Below are positions 34,263 to 44,360 of a DNA stretch of 54,802 nucleotides, piece after piece. A program made the translations under genes and the position numbers. The notes under the pieces were generated by a model that did not search any database, was not told the origin of the DNA, and saw only the letters and a program-made list of their open reading frames with translations. Each line of letters opens with the position of its first letter. The first letter of the stretch is position 1. The DNA is from Synechocystis salina LEGE 00031 (GTDB taxonomy: Bacteria; Cyanobacteriota; Cyanobacteriia; Cyanobacteriales; Microcystaceae). The stretch is taken from positions 1 to 54,802 of the forward strand of contig NZ_JADEVV010000026.1 of the NCBI RefSeq assembly GCF_015207985.1. The letters are read 5' to 3'.

Positions 34263-35708
34263 ATGCAACTTCAGAGCTACGACCCAGGCAATTTTTACGA
34301 CGAACTTTTTTCCGCCCCGGGGCAGCCCCGACCCCAAGCAGCTCCCCTGATCGATTGGATGGGGCAGTTATCACCGGAAATTCTCAGGCAACACCATGAA
34401 ACGGCCCAAATTGCTCTCTTTAACCTTGGGGTCACTTTCCGGGTTTACAACGACGACCAGGGGGTAGAGCGTATTTTCCCGGTGGATATTATTCCCCGCA
34501 TTATTGCTGAAGCGGAATGGCGATCGCTCGAAAAGGGATTGAAACAACGCATCAAAGCCCTGAATTGTTTTTTGACTGATATTTACGGCCCCCAACACAT
34601 TGTTAAAGACGGCATTATGCCCCTGGACATTGTGGAATCCGCCAGTGGATTCCTTAAGCCCTGCATCGGCATCAAGCCCCCCGCCGGAGTTTGGTGTCAC
34701 ATCACCGGCACTGATTTGGTTCGGGATGGCAAGGGTAAATGGTTTGTGCTGGAAGACAATCTGCGGGTACCCTCCGGTATTTCCTACGTTTTGGAAAATC
34801 GGCGAGTAATGAAAAGTACCTTCCCTGACATGTTCCAAACCATTCCCATCCAACCGGTGGACAGTTACCCTAGTCAACTTTTGGAAACTCTGCTTAATCT
34901 GGCCCCGCCCCATTTGGCAGCCCCGGTGGTGGTGGTGTTAACCCCAGGTATTAATAATTCCGCTTACTTTGAGCATTCTTTCCTGGCCCAACAGATGGGG
35001 GTGGAATTGGTGGAAGGCCGGGATTTAGTGGTGGCCGACGGCTATCTACAAATGCGTACCACTAAAGGTTTACAGCGGGTGGATGTGGTTTATCGTCGCC
35101 TGGATGACGATTTCATTGACCCAGAAGTATTCCGTCCCGATTCCCTTTTGGGGGTAGCGGGCTTAATGGAAGTGTATCGCCAAGGACGGGTGGCCCTGGC
35201 CAATGCGCCCGGTACAGGGGTAGCGGACGACAAGGTCATCTATGCCTATGTGCCGGAGATGATCAATTATTACCTCAAAGAAGAACCTCTTTTGGCCAAC
35301 GTCCCCACCTACCTCTGCTGGCGAGAAGAGGATAGAAATTATGTGCTAGACCATCTGGCGGAATTGGTGGTCAAATCCGCTAACGAAGCCGGGGGCTACG
35401 GTATGTTGATGGGGCCCAGTGCCAGCCCCCAGGAAAGGGAGCAGTTTGCCGAACGCATCCGCCATAATCCCCGTAACTACATTGCCCAGCCGGTGCTTAA
35501 TCTCTCCCGGGTGCCCACTTTGATTGGTGATCAAGTAGAAGGTCGCCATGTGGATCTCCGTCCCTACATTCTCAACCGAGGCGATGAAATTTACGTCCAT
35601 CCCGGTGGCCTGACTAGGGTGGCTCTGCGGAAGGGATCTTTGGTGGTCAACTCTTCCCAAGGGGGAGGTAGTAAGGATACTTGGGTGCTGCAAGGTTCTG
35701 GGCAGTAA
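34263..35708 (+). CDS. Circularly permuted ATP-grasp protein (DUF404/DUF407 family)
   Basis: A 481-residue protein of the circularly permuted ATP-grasp type 2 family, formerly DUF404/DUF407. It has the expected order: YDPGNFYDELFSAPGQPRP at the N-terminus, DIIPRIIAEAEW, LNCFLTDIYG, and the ATP-grasp core VLEDNLRVPSGISYVLENRR. The C-terminal region contains VVKSANEAGGYGMLMGP and the acidic VDLRPYIL. ATP-grasp enzymes couple carboxylates to amines or thiols via acyl phosphates. In many bacteria this family is coded beside an alpha-E gene and a transglutaminase-like gene, and is thought to make an unknown peptide. Neither partner is adjacent here; accD follows instead after 113 bases. Substrate unknown. 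Confidence 0.88.
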   Translation: MQLQSYDPGNFYDELFSAPGQPRPQAAPLIDWMGQLSPEILRQHHETAQIALFNLGVTFRVYNDDQGVERIFPVDIIPRIIAEAEWRSLEKGLKQRIKALNCFLTDIYGPQHIVKDGIMPLDIVESASGFLKPCIGIKPPAGVWCHITGTDLVRDGKGKWFVLEDNLRVPSGISYVLENRRVMKSTFPDMFQTIPIQPVDSYPSQLLETLLNLAPPHLAAPVVVVLTPGINNSAYFEHSFLAQQMGVELVEGRDLVVADGYLQMRTTKGLQRVDVVYRRLDDDFIDPEVFRPDSLLGVAGLMEVYRQGRVALANAPGTGVADDKVIYAYVPEMINYYLKEEPLLANVPTYLCWREEDRNYVLDHLAELVVKSANEAGGYGMLMGPSASPQEREQFAERIRHNPRNYIAQPVLNLSRVPTLIGDQVEGRHVDLRPYILNRGDEIYVHPGGLTRVALRKGSLVVNSSQGGGSKDTWVLQGSGQ

Positions 35709-35821
35709 TGGCTTTTCTTACCTTGACAACCGGGCGATCGCCAAAGCACCGGCAACGATCTTGGTAGAATGGCAAATGTGTCTTGGATTACCGTTGCGAT
35801 CGCCACTGTCCCCGAACAAAT

Positions 35822-36802
35822 ATGTCTCTATTTGATTGGTTTGCTAACCGTGAAAAAGCTGAGCCCCCCATGCTCCAGCCCCAATCCCCCCAGGAAAGGG
35901 AGGTGGCCGATGGGCTATGGACTAAATGCCCGGCCTGCGGTGTGTTGACCTATACCAAAGATTTGCAGGGCAATTGGCTGGTGTGTGCCGAATGTGGACA
36001 CCATCTCCGGGTGGACAGTGATGAGCGGATTCGCCAGTTGATTGATGCTAAGACTTGGCAACCTATCAATGAACATTTGCAACCCACCGATCCCCTCAAA
36101 TTTAAAGACCGCAAATCCTATAAAGACCGTATCCGCGATACCCAAAAAGCAACGGAATTGACCGACGCAGTGCAAACTGGCCACGGTCGCCTCGACGGTC
36201 TGCCGATCGCCCTGGGAGTAATGGATTTCCGCTTTATGGGGGGTAGCATGGGCTCCGTGGTGGGGGAAAAACTCTGCCGGCTGATTGAGTATGCCACCCT
36301 GGAAAGACTGCCGGTGATCATTATCTGTGCCTCCGGTGGGGCGAGAATGCAGGAAGGAATGTTGAGCCTCATGCAAATGGCCAAGATTTCTGGAGCATTG
36401 CAAAAACATCAGGAGCAAAGGTTACTTTATATCCCCGTGCTCACCCATCCCACCACCGGCGGGGTAACTGCAAGTTTCGCTATGTTGGGGGATTTGATTT
36501 TGGCAGAACCCAAGGCCACCATTGGTTTTGCCGGGCGACGGGTCATTGAGCAAACATTGCGAGAAAAGTTACCTGACGATTTTCAAACTTCTGAATACTT
36601 AATGCACCACGGTTTTGTCGATGCCATTGTGCCCCGACCCCAACTGAAAAGAACCTTGGCTCAGTTGATTAGCCTCCATCAACCCTTTTATCCGATTTTG
36701 CCCCCCCTCAATGCTGACCCCAAACAAGTTAACCCGGAGTTGGTGCTCAGCCATACGGCCCTGGCGGTGGACAATCAAATTTCCGTCAATCAAGATAGTT
36801 AA
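35822..36802 (+). CDS. accD: Acetyl-CoA carboxylase carboxyltransferase subunit beta
   Basis: A 326-residue subunit that, with AccA, transfers CO2 from biotin to acetyl-CoA, giving malonyl-CoA for fatty-acid synthesis. The N-terminal zinc ribbon has C36, C39, C55 and C58 with the exact CxxC-x15-CxxC spacing. The crotonase-type core follows, with the oxyanion glycines [18 protein letters not shown] and the [16 protein letters not shown] loop. The frame is open from a TTG at 35783; I start at ATG 35822 because [12 protein letters not shown] is the usual opening. Preceded by the ATP-grasp gene, 113 bases upstream, and followed by sphS, 111 bases downstream. AccA, AccB and AccC are elsewhere. Confidence 0.96.
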   Translation: MSLFDWFANREKAEPPMLQPQSPQEREVADGLWTKCPACGVLTYTKDLQGNWLVCAECGHHLRVDSDERIRQLIDAKTWQPINEHLQPTDPLKFKDRKSYKDRIRDTQKATELTDAVQTGHGRLDGLPIALGVMDFRFMGGSMGSVVGEKLCRLIEYATLERLPVIIICASGGARMQEGMLSLMQMAKISGALQKHQEQRLLYIPVLTHPTTGGVTASFAMLGDLILAEPKATIGFAGRRVIEQTLREKLPDDFQTSEYLMHHGFVDAIVPRPQLKRTLAQLISLHQPFYPILPPLNADPKQVNPELVLSHTALAVDNQISVNQDS

Positions 36803-36913
36803 GTAATCATTAGTGACGGTGATTCGGTTTGGCAAAAGGACTAGAATTCAATGGGTTCCCATTCGCTACCCTTGATGGCAAAATGCTGCTCCGGACTAGG
36901 CAACTGCTAGAAC

Positions 36914-38206
36914 ATGGAAATAATTACGTTGGCGATCGGTGGGGCAATTGGTTTTGGCATCGGGGCGATCGAACGGTTTCGGCTCAATAAAAAAATTAAA
37001 AAATTACTCACCGGACTACCCGATACCGAGGAGGTTTCCCATTCCCTGTCCCTTGTTTCCTTGGTGCGGCGAGAAATCAATCATTTAAATGATCTCTGTG
37101 CAGAATATTTAGACACCATTGCCCATTGGCGGGGAGTGATGTCCCTTTCTCCCCTCGGTTATTTGTTAATTGATCAGGAAAATAACTTGGAATGGTGTAA
37201 TCCTGCGGCTGAGAGTTTGTTTCATATTCGCTATTGGCAACCGGGGGAACGCAGACTCTTTTTGGAGTTTATTCGCTCCTATGAATTAGACCAACTAATT
37301 GAGCGTACCCGCCAAACCCAGACAAGCCAAACTCGGGAATGGTCATTTTTCCCGCCCCTTACCGCCGCCATGGAAAGTCGGGAAAATAGCCGTCCCCTAA
37401 CGCCAGAATCAATTTTTCTCAGGGGGTCGGGGTTTCCCCTCAAAGAAGGCAAAGTGGCCGTATTTGTGGAAAATCGCCAAACCTTAGCGGCCCTGCGCCA
37501 GGGTAGAGACCAAGCTTTTTCCGATCTGGCCCATGAGCTAAGAACTCCGTTAACAGCGGTGGCTTTAATTGCAGAACGTTTACAAACCCGATTACCTGCC
37601 GAAGATGGGGCTTGGGCAGAACGGTTACTGAAGGAAATTTCTCGGTTGCAAAATTTGGTGGAAAGTTGGCTCCATTTGACCCAAATTACCGCTAATCCCA
37701 ATCTCTATCTGGAACCGGAACCAATTAATTTACGCCATTTGCTTTCCCTGACTTGGGAGCGGTTAACCCCGATCGCCGTGGTGAAAAATATCACCCTAGA
37801 TTATCAAGGGCCGCCGGAGTTGAACCTAGAAGGGGACGGCGATCGCCTTATACAGGTCTTGATGAACATTTTGGATAACACCCTCAAACATAGTCCACCG
37901 GAGGGAGTAATTTTTGTGCACGGGAGCCTGGGGGAACAGGGCATTACCATGACAATCCGGGACCAGGGTTTAGGTTTTCAACCAAGGGATTTGCCCTATA
38001 TTTTTGAGCGGCTTTATCGGGGGGATAGTTCCCGAGCCCGCCTACATCCCGAAAGTCAACGCCATGGCAGTGGTCTGGGTTTGGCGATCGCCAAGGAAAT
38101 TGTGCTGGCCCACGGAGGAAATTTAACGGCGGCTAATTATGAAACTGGCGGAGCAATGTTCACCATTAAATTGCCCTATCAACTCAATATGGATGAAAAT
38201 TCCTAG
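36914..38206 (+). CDS. sphS: Phosphate-sensing histidine kinase SphS
   Basis: A 430-residue sensor kinase of the Pho regulon. An N-terminal hydrophobic stretch (1-20) that is needed for membrane placement in the Synechocystis homologue is followed by a PAS domain (about 75-190). The DHp domain has the phospho-accepting His207 in DLAHELRTPLT, and the catalytic domain has the N box (NILDNTLKH, about N318), G1 (DQGLGF, 350-355) and G2 (GSGLGLAIAKE, 385-395). SphS phosphorylates SphR when phosphate is low, inducing phosphatase and transporters. The sphR gene is not adjacent, so the kinase is an orphan in context. The ATG fits the family start. Confidence 0.9.
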   Translation: MEIITLAIGGAIGFGIGAIERFRLNKKIKKLLTGLPDTEEVSHSLSLVSLVRREINHLNDLCAEYLDTIAHWRGVMSLSPLGYLLIDQENNLEWCNPAAESLFHIRYWQPGERRLFLEFIRSYELDQLIERTRQTQTSQTREWSFFPPLTAAMESRENSRPLTPESIFLRGSGFPLKEGKVAVFVENRQTLAALRQGRDQAFSDLAHELRTPLTAVALIAERLQTRLPAEDGAWAERLLKEISRLQNLVESWLHLTQITANPNLYLEPEPINLRHLLSLTWERLTPIAVVKNITLDYQGPPELNLEGDGDRLIQVLMNILDNTLKHSPPEGVIFVHGSLGEQGITMTIRDQGLGFQPRDLPYIFERLYRGDSSRARLHPESQRHGSGLGLAIAKEIVLAHGGNLTAANYETGGAMFTIKLPYQLNMDENS

Positions 38207-38481
38207 GTGTAGAGGCGAATCTTCTCAAATTTGCTTAGGCACCAGAAATCTAAGGAAAGGGACGTTAGGGTATTTTTTGCGGCCAGAGCAGATTTAAACT
38301 GCTTCTAGTGATCTTGGAAAGGGCATGCAAAGTTCCCCCTCAGGTTGAAGGGAGACAGATATAAGTCCCCAAGTATCAGGAAATTTAGAGGGCAAACTAA
38401 AACTTTGTAACCAGGCTCTCAGTTTGACAGGGACGTTAGCTAAACTTAGATCGAAGATAGATTATTGAATGGGATTTATCC

Positions 38482-39219
38482 ATGCTTGAAAGTAGAGCAA
38501 CGGGCTATGAACCGCTGTATAAGCTCAAGAGCATCGCCCCAAATGTTTGGATTGCCGACGGGGGGTGGATCAGATTTTATGGAATGCCCTTTCCCACTAG
38601 AATGACGGTCGTTAGGTTAGCCAATGGTGATATTTGGGTCCATTCACCCATTGCCAATCAAGAAGGTCTGGCTGATGCGGTCGCTGCCCTCGGTTCTGTT
38701 CGTCACCTCATTGCGCCAAATTGGATTCACTATGCTTGGATTCCAGCATGGCAGTCTCGTTTTCAAGAGGCACTCACATGGGTTAGCCCCGGAGCAGTGG
38801 AACGTGCTGCAAGTAAATCAATCAAGTTAACTTTTGATCATGAATTAGGCAATGAATCCCCAAGCCAATGGTCAGGGGAATTTGAGCAGCGACTGGCCGA
38901 CTCAGATTATCACAGGGAAGTGATTTTTTTTCATCGTAAAAGTAAGACCCTGGTTTTGACTGACCTGATCGAGAATTTTGAGAGCGATAAAATGCCTTGC
39001 TGGATAAGGCCTCTGCTAAGACTGGGGGGAGTTTGCGATCCCAATGGAGGAATGCCCAGGGACATAGCAGCTAGTTTCCGGCGATATCCAAAACATTTAA
39101 GAGATTTGGTTGATACCATGATTGCCTGGAATCCGGAGCGGGTGATTTTGGCCCATGGTCGTTGCTATCTTACCGATGGCACTGCTGAAATAAAACGTGC
39201 TTTTGGTCGGCTAAAATAA
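38482..39219 (+). CDS. DUF4336 protein, metallo-beta-lactamase-like fold
   Basis: A 245-residue protein of the DUF4336 family, with a beta-lactamase-type fold: MTVVRLANGDIWVHSPIA, then VRHLIAPNWIHYAWI, then KTLVLTDLIENF and late VILAHGRCYLTDG. The position where enzymes carry H-x-H-x-D-H here reads APNWIHYAWIP, so most of the usual zinc ligands are missing, although TDL and AHG persist. Catalysis is therefore doubtful. The gene has spacers of about 275 bases on both sides and contains no HIP1 site, unlike the surrounding core genes. It may be a late arrival or a fast-evolving gene. The starting ATG has no strong ribosome-binding site. Confidence 0.8.
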   Translation: MLESRATGYEPLYKLKSIAPNVWIADGGWIRFYGMPFPTRMTVVRLANGDIWVHSPIANQEGLADAVAALGSVRHLIAPNWIHYAWIPAWQSRFQEALTWVSPGAVERAASKSIKLTFDHELGNESPSQWSGEFEQRLADSDYHREVIFFHRKSKTLVLTDLIENFESDKMPCWIRPLLRLGGVCDPNGGMPRDIAASFRRYPKHLRDLVDTMIAWNPERVILAHGRCYLTDGTAEIKRAFGRLK

Positions 39220-39493
39220 CTTTTACATCCAAGCTAACTATGTTTGTCATTGGATTATCTGTCGGGGCTAAGCTCTTAATCAAGTCTTTCAGGAGAAATT
39301 CCAGGTTTCGTATTTGGCGTTGACACCACTCTAAACTACATTAACAGTGCTTACCGCTCTTTCTTGAGCCTGGGAGTCAATCGTTTGGCTTTGCTCCATG
39401 AAACCCCCTGTCTTAATTTTATTTAAAGCAGCCATATCTAAATTTTGCAATTACTAACTACTGCGCTATTGAGTGAGGATTAAGCAAGGAATA

Positions 39494-41137
39494 TCAAGTG
39501 GAGATTACCTCTTGATTAGTTAGTCCACAGGTTAGTAAGCGCAGACCGTATTCAATGCCTTCCACCACAGCTTGGTAGGACGCTTCTAAGATGTTGCCCG
39601 AGACCCCCACCGTAGTCCAACGGCGATCGCCATTGCTGGATTCCACTAGCACACGGGTTTTGGCTGATGTGCCGGCCCCCCCATCTAAAATCCTTACCTT
39701 GTAATCGGTGAGGTGAAAATCGGCAATTTGGGGATAAAAACGGGTCAAGGCTTTACGCAGAGCTTGGTCCAGGGCTGACACAGGGCCATTGCCTTCCGCC
39801 ACTTCCAGGATATTTTGCCCATTGACAGTTACTTTCACCGTGGCTAAAGCATTACGGTAAGCGGGGTTTTCCGCTGGGGTGAGCAGGTCACAGTGTACCT
39901 GGAAGCCTTGCACTAAAAATAGGGGTTGGCGATCGCCCATGGCCTGGCGCATCAGCAGTTCAAAGCTGGCCTCCGCTGCTTCAAATTGGTAACCTTGCTG
40001 TTCTAGATCTTTTAGGGTTTCTAAAATGGCCCGGCAGGCGGGATCTTGACGGTCTAAGGCAATGCCGAATAACTCTGCTTTAGACAAAACATTGCTCAGC
40101 CCGGCCTGTTCTGACACCACAATACGTCGCTCGTTACCAACCACATCCGGGGCAATATGCTCATAGGTGAAGGGATTACGTTGCACTGCGGAGACATGGA
40201 TTCCCCCTTTATGGGCAAAGGCCGATCGCCCCACAAAAGGAGCATGGTCATCGGGGGCTAGGTTAACCATTTCACTGATCAAACGACTGGTGCTGGTGAG
40301 ATGGGCTAGCTGTTCCGGTTTGATGCAATCGTAATCGAGTTTGAGTTGCAAATTAGGAATCAGAGTGCAGAGATTAGCGTTACCACAGCGTTCTCCGTAG
40401 CCATTGATGGTGCCCTGGACCATGGTAGCTCCGGCCTCCACCGCCAGGAGGGAATTGGCCACCGCCGTACCGCTGTCATTGTGGGCATGGATACCCAGTT
40501 GGGGTTGATGTTCAGATCGACCGTCCAACCCTAAACCCTGAAGGACTTTAATGGTAATTTCGCTAATTTGCCCCGGTAAAGTGCCCCCATTGGTGTCGCA
40601 CATCACTAGCCATTCCGCCCCGGCCTGCTGGGCAGTGGCCAAGGTGGCCAAGGCGTAATCAGGATTAGCTCGATAGCCATCAAACCAGTGTTCGGCATCG
40701 TAAATTACCCGCCGCCCTTGACTGCGTAGATAGGCGATCGTGTCACTGATCATGGCCAAATTTTCCGCCAAGCTAGTTTGCAATCCCTCCAGCACATGCA
40801 GATCCCAGGACTTACCAAAAATGGTTACCCAGCGAGTTCCGGCAGAGAGAATTGCCTGGAGCATTTTGTCTGTTTCTACTGCTTTATGGGGCCGGCGAGT
40901 AGAACAAAAAGCCACAATTTCCGCCTGCTCCAAGGGCTCTTCCTGTAACTGCCAAAAAAATTGCACATCCTTAGGATTAGCCCCAGGCCAACCCCCTTCA
41001 ATAAAGGGAATACCCAACTGGTCGAGGCGACGGGCAATGGTTAATTTATCGGTCAAGGACAAAGAAATTCCTTCTCGCTGGGCCCCATCTCGGAGGATGG
41101 TGTCGTAGAGCCAAAGGGGATTGTTGCTAACAGTCAT
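39494..41137 (-). CDS. cimA: Citramalate synthase (CimA-type)
   Basis: A 547-residue member of the isopropylmalate/homocitrate/citramalate synthase family. The catalytic barrel opens LYDTILRDGAQREGIS with the metal-binding Asp, and continues with HAHNDSGTAVANSL and NGYGERCGNANL. A C-terminal regulatory domain (about 405-535) follows a long linker. Length, the second 'GxPF-I-E-G-G-W-P-G-A-N' element (FIEGGWPGANPKD) and the missing IPMS N-terminal pattern fit citramalate synthase (TIGR00977 type) rather than LeuA, although such genes have been annotated as leuA. It would condense pyruvate and acetyl-CoA for a threonine-independent isoleucine route. ilvA also lies in this window, so both routes are present. 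Confidence 0.85.
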   Translation of the reverse strand: MTVSNNPLWLYDTILRDGAQREGISLSLTDKLTIARRLDQLGIPFIEGGWPGANPKDVQFFWQLQEEPLEQAEIVAFCSTRRPHKAVETDKMLQAILSAGTRWVTIFGKSWDLHVLEGLQTSLAENLAMISDTIAYLRSQGRRVIYDAEHWFDGYRANPDYALATLATAQQAGAEWLVMCDTNGGTLPGQISEITIKVLQGLGLDGRSEHQPQLGIHAHNDSGTAVANSLLAVEAGATMVQGTINGYGERCGNANLCTLIPNLQLKLDYDCIKPEQLAHLTSTSRLISEMVNLAPDDHAPFVGRSAFAHKGGIHVSAVQRNPFTYEHIAPDVVGNERRIVVSEQAGLSNVLSKAELFGIALDRQDPACRAILETLKDLEQQGYQFEAAEASFELLMRQAMGDRQPLFLVQGFQVHCDLLTPAENPAYRNALATVKVTVNGQNILEVAEGNGPVSALDQALRKALTRFYPQIADFHLTDYKVRILDGGAGTSAKTRVLVESSNGDRRWTTVGVSGNILEASYQAVVEGIEYGLRLLTCGLTNQEVIST

Positions 41138-41235
41138 GGCAAATGGGGGAAAAGAAAATAGACACCGAGCCTATCTGTCTTCATTTTAGGTCGGTTTTTC
41201 GACGCCATACGATCGCCCGAAAAAACTCTCAACAT

Positions 41236-41817
41236 TCACTTGTCGCCATTAAGTTGGGCCATTTTTTCTAGACCTAGTAACAGAGCTGCCAAACTGCCCG
41301 CCACCCTAATTTGTCCAGAAAAAATCTGCTCCCGCACGACGGCGATCGGCATTAACACCACTTCAATTTCTTCTGTTACATCCCAGGCCTTTTTGCCTGT
41401 GGGAGTCACATCGGGAGCAAGAAAAAGATGGAGACGGGATTGATCTTTCACGGGATTGTCATAAATGCACTCCAAATTGAGCAAACTGGCAATCTGGTAA
41501 CCGGTTTCTTCCTCCAGTTCCCGACGAATGGCGGCGGTGGGACTTTCCTGGTCGGGGAAAAAGTTACCGGCGGGTAATTCCAGCAAAATCTCCTGCACCC
41601 CATGGCGATACTGCCGCACAAAAATAATTTCCTGTTGAGGAGTTACGGCCAAAACCATGACAATTTCCGGTCGCACATTAACAAAATAGTCATCAATCAA
41701 AGTCCCATCGGGCAATTGCACTGCATCCTGACGTACCCGACACCAGGGATTATCTAGCACCATCCGACTTTGGCAAATACGCCATTTTTGCAAATTACTG
41801 GGGGGAAGATGCCACAT
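41236..41817 (-). CDS. Nudix hydrolase, ADP-ribose pyrophosphatase-like
   Basis: A 193-residue Nudix protein. The box reads LELPAGNFFPDQESPTAAIR followed by RELEEETGY, so the E-x7-R-E-x2-E-E metal-binding helix is intact, but there are six residues rather than five between the first glycine and glutamate. The N-terminal WRICQ and NPWCRVRQDAVQLPDG region is typical of ADP-ribose or ADP-sugar pyrophosphatases, which hydrolyse nucleoside diphosphate sugars. The substrate is inferred. It is read from the minus strand, upstream of cimA, with 98 bases between them. Confidence 0.85.
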   Translation of the reverse strand: MWHLPPSNLQKWRICQSRMVLDNPWCRVRQDAVQLPDGTLIDDYFVNVRPEIVMVLAVTPQQEIIFVRQYRHGVQEILLELPAGNFFPDQESPTAAIRRELEEETGYQIASLLNLECIYDNPVKDQSRLHLFLAPDVTPTGKKAWDVTEEIEVVLMPIAVVREQIFSGQIRVAGSLAALLLGLEKMAQLNGDK

Positions 41818-42242
41818 GGCTTTGGACTATTGCACCGGCAAAAATCTGGAGTCTAGTCAATCTTAAGCTCGAACGCCATGCTTAACCAAAGGTAAGGCAG
41901 AAAAACAGTCCTTTGACGATTGCAGTAAAGTCAACGCATTTAGTGGCAGAGCAGGAACAAGAGGATTATTTTTACCAGAGCAGGGTGTCCGTTGGAAAAG
42001 GCAAAGTTAGTTCTGCTGCAGGTATATCTCATTGGCGGTGTCAAATCCTAATAACTTAACCCAGGAGGGAGTGAATTAGGGTGCACGCTATCATCTTTTG
42101 TCTTCAGGGCGATCGCCTAACAGGACTGAAATTTATCACAATGGGCAGAAAACTGACAAAAACGAAAACAGGGAAGCCGGAGCCTCCCTGAAAATTTATG
42201 AGAAAAGAGTTGTTAGACCGCTAGATTGGCCTAGGGCAAGTC
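41818..42242. other. groEL-Nudix spacer
   Basis: This 425-base spacer holds the groEL terminator (42157-42190) and one HIP1 site near 42109. Upstream of the Nudix start I see no clear promoter or gene. Confidence 0.5.
42157..42190 (-). terminator. Terminator of groES-groEL
   Basis: CAGGGAGGC pairs with GCTTCCCTG around TCCG, followed by TTTTCGTTTTT. It lies 53 bases after the groEL stop on the minus strand. Confidence 0.9.
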
Positions 42243-43868
42243 TTAGTAGTCGAAGTCACCACCGGGAGCACCAGCGGGGGCCTTTTCTTTTTCAGGCTTG
42301 TCGACAACGATACATTCGGTAGTCAAGACCATGCCAGCGATGGAAGCGGCATTTTGCAGAGCAGAACGGGTCACCTTAGCAGGGTCAACGATGCCAGCGG
42401 CCAGCATGTCCACATACTCCAGGGTAGCGGCATTGTAACCGACGTTGAATTCCTTCTCTTTCACCCGTTCGGAGACTACCGCACCGTTTTGACCGGCGTT
42501 TTCGGCAATCCGTTTGAGGGGAGCAGGCAGGGCCCGGGCCACAATCAAGGCGCCGGTTAACTCTTCGTCCTTGAGGTTCCCGCTGGCCCAGTCTTCCAAT
42601 TGGGGAGCCAAGTGGGCCAGGGTGGTACCACCTCCGGGAACAATACCTTCTTCCACAGCGGCTTTGGTGGCGTTGATGGCATCTTCTAGACGGAGTTTGC
42701 GGTCTTTCATTTCGGTTTCCGTAGCGGCACCAACTTTGATTACCGCTACACCACCGGCCAATTTAGCCAAGCGCTCCTGGAGTTTCTCTTTGTCGTAGCT
42801 AGAATCAGTTTCGTCAATTTGACGACGGATTTGCTCACAACGGGACTTAACGGCGGCTTCATTACCTTCGGCAACGATGGTGGTGTTGTCTTTGGTGATG
42901 TTGATGCGACGGGCAGAACCGAGGCTATCCACAGTGGCGCTTTCCAGTTTCAGGCCAGCATCTTCGCTGATTACTTGACCGCCGGTGAGGGTGGCAATGT
43001 CTTCCAGCATTTGTTTGCGGCGATCGCCAAAGCCGGGAGCTTTTACAGCGGCCACGTTCAACACACCCCGGAGACGGTTCACCACCAGGGTAGCTAAAGC
43101 TTCTTTTTCAATGTCTTCGGCGATGATCAACAGGGGCTTACCTTGGCGGGCCACTTGTTCAAGGATGGGTACCAAGTCCTGCACCAAGTTGATTTTTTTG
43201 TCGGTGATCAAAATGCGGGGATCTTCAAGAACCGCTTCCATCCGTTCCGCGTCGGTGACGAAGTAGGGGGAAATATAACCCTTATCGAAGCGCATCCCTT
43301 CGGTGATTTCCAACTCGGTGGTCATGGACTTGCCTTCTTCCAGGGAAATAACCCCTTCTTGGCCTACTTTATCCATGGCATTGGCAATCATTTGGCCAAC
43401 TTCTTCATCGTTACCGGCGGAAATGGCTCCTACCTGGGCGATCGCCTTGGAATCTCCCACGGGCTGGGCGTGCTCTTTGATCCGAGCAACAAGAAATTCG
43501 GTGGCTTTATCAATACCCCGCTTGAGGGAAATGGGGTTAGCACCGGCGGCCACATTCCGTAAACCTTCTTTGACAATGGCGTGGGCCAAAACCGTGGCGG
43601 TGGTGGTACCGTCTCCAGCCACATCGTTAGTTTTAGAGGCGGCCTGGCGAATCAAGGAAACCCCGGTGTTTTCCACGTGGTCTTCCAGTTCAATCTCTTT
43701 GGCGATCGTGATACCGTCGTTGATAATTTGGGGAGAACCAAATTTTTTCTCTAAAACAACGTTACGACCTTTGGGGCCGAGGGTAACGGCAACGGATTCT
43801 GCCAGAATGTCCATACCTCGCTCGAGGGCGCGGCGAGCTTCGTCGTTGTAGATGATGGATTTAGCCAT
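42243..43868 (-). CDS. groL: Chaperonin GroEL (GroEL1-type)
   Basis: A 541-residue Hsp60 subunit that forms the double-ring folding chamber. The ATP-binding [18 protein letters not shown] is intact, as is [12 protein letters not shown] after it. The C-terminus is [12 protein letters not shown] instead of the GGM repeat of enterobacterial GroEL, as is usual for cyanobacterial GroEL1. The gene follows groES by 96 bases, so this is the heat- and light-induced groESL1 operon, with a second groEL (without groES) expected elsewhere. The CIRCE element ahead of groES controls both genes. A clear terminator follows. Confidence 0.97.
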   Translation of the reverse strand: MAKSIIYNDEARRALERGMDILAESVAVTLGPKGRNVVLEKKFGSPQIINDGITIAKEIELEDHVENTGVSLIRQAASKTNDVAGDGTTTATVLAHAIVKEGLRNVAAGANPISLKRGIDKATEFLVARIKEHAQPVGDSKAIAQVGAISAGNDEEVGQMIANAMDKVGQEGVISLEEGKSMTTELEITEGMRFDKGYISPYFVTDAERMEAVLEDPRILITDKKINLVQDLVPILEQVARQGKPLLIIAEDIEKEALATLVVNRLRGVLNVAAVKAPGFGDRRKQMLEDIATLTGGQVISEDAGLKLESATVDSLGSARRINITKDNTTIVAEGNEAAVKSRCEQIRRQIDETDSSYDKEKLQERLAKLAGGVAVIKVGAATETEMKDRKLRLEDAINATKAAVEEGIVPGGGTTLAHLAPQLEDWASGNLKDEELTGALIVARALPAPLKRIAENAGQNGAVVSERVKEKEFNVGYNAATLEYVDMLAAGIVDPAKVTRSALQNAASIAGMVLTTECIVVDKPEKEKAPAGAPGGDFDY

Positions 43869-43964
43869 AAAAGTAAAACCTCGTGGGCAGATTAATGGGA
43901 TAGATGAATGGGTAAAAATCCTGAAAGCCTTAGCAAAGGTCAGGATCGGTAAAAATTAATAGAC

Positions 43965-44276
43965 CTAGGCAACGGAGGCCAAAATATCTTTTTCAGTTAA
44001 CAGAACATAGTCGTCGCCACCAAGCTTAATGTCGGTGCCGGCATATTTGGAATAAAGGACTTTATCACCAACTTTGACTTCCACAGGGGAGTAGGTGCCG
44101 TCGTCGTTGCGTTTGCCGGGGCCCACTTGCACCACTTCACCAATTTGGGGTTTTTCTTTCGCATTATCGGGCAACAAAATACCCCCAGCGGTTTTCTCTT
44201 CAGCGGGGCTTACTTTCACAAACACCCGATCGCCAAGGGGTTTCACAGTAGAAACATTAATGGTAATAGCGGCCAT
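43965..44276 (-). CDS. groS: Co-chaperonin GroES
   Basis: A 103-residue lid protein for GroEL. The mobile loop [19 protein letters not shown] and the [16 protein letters not shown] strand are typical. Two in-frame ATGs lie three codons apart. I choose the second (44274-44276) because GGAGG (three bases after CTG) stands nine bases before it but directly touches the first, which therefore cannot be initiated properly. The gene is transcribed from the CIRCE-controlled promoter and heads the groES-groEL operon. Confidence 0.96.
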   Translation of the reverse strand: MAAITINVSTVKPLGDRVFVKVSPAEEKTAGGILLPDNAKEKPQIGEVVQVGPGKRNDDGTYSPVEVKVGDKVLYSKYAGTDIKLGGDDYVLLTEKDILASVA

Positions 44277-44333
44277 AGAAGTCATCCTCCAGATGATAGT
44301 CTTGCACGGTCAGTAGGGATTTTGGAGGGGGGC

Positions 44334-44360
44334 TTAGCACTCCCACCTCACGAGTGCTAA
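44334..44360. promoter_or_regulatory. CIRCE operator of groES-groEL (HrcA-binding site)
   Basis: A perfect inverted repeat TTAGCACTC-N9-GAGTGCTAA, the consensus CIRCE element. HrcA binds it and represses groESL until heat or light stress. It lies 57 bases before the groES ATG, and its upstream arm overlaps the proposed -10 box. Confidence 0.97.

Noticed and set aside
35783-35821. Longer AccD from TTG 35783
   Set aside because: The extra 13 codons run through HIP1-type sequence and are not found in AccD; MSLFDWF is the usual start.
43303-43851. A 182-codon plus-strand frame opposite groEL
   Set aside because: Antisense shadow of a highly conserved chaperonin gene; the sequence is serine-, alanine- and proline-rich as expected of a complement frame.
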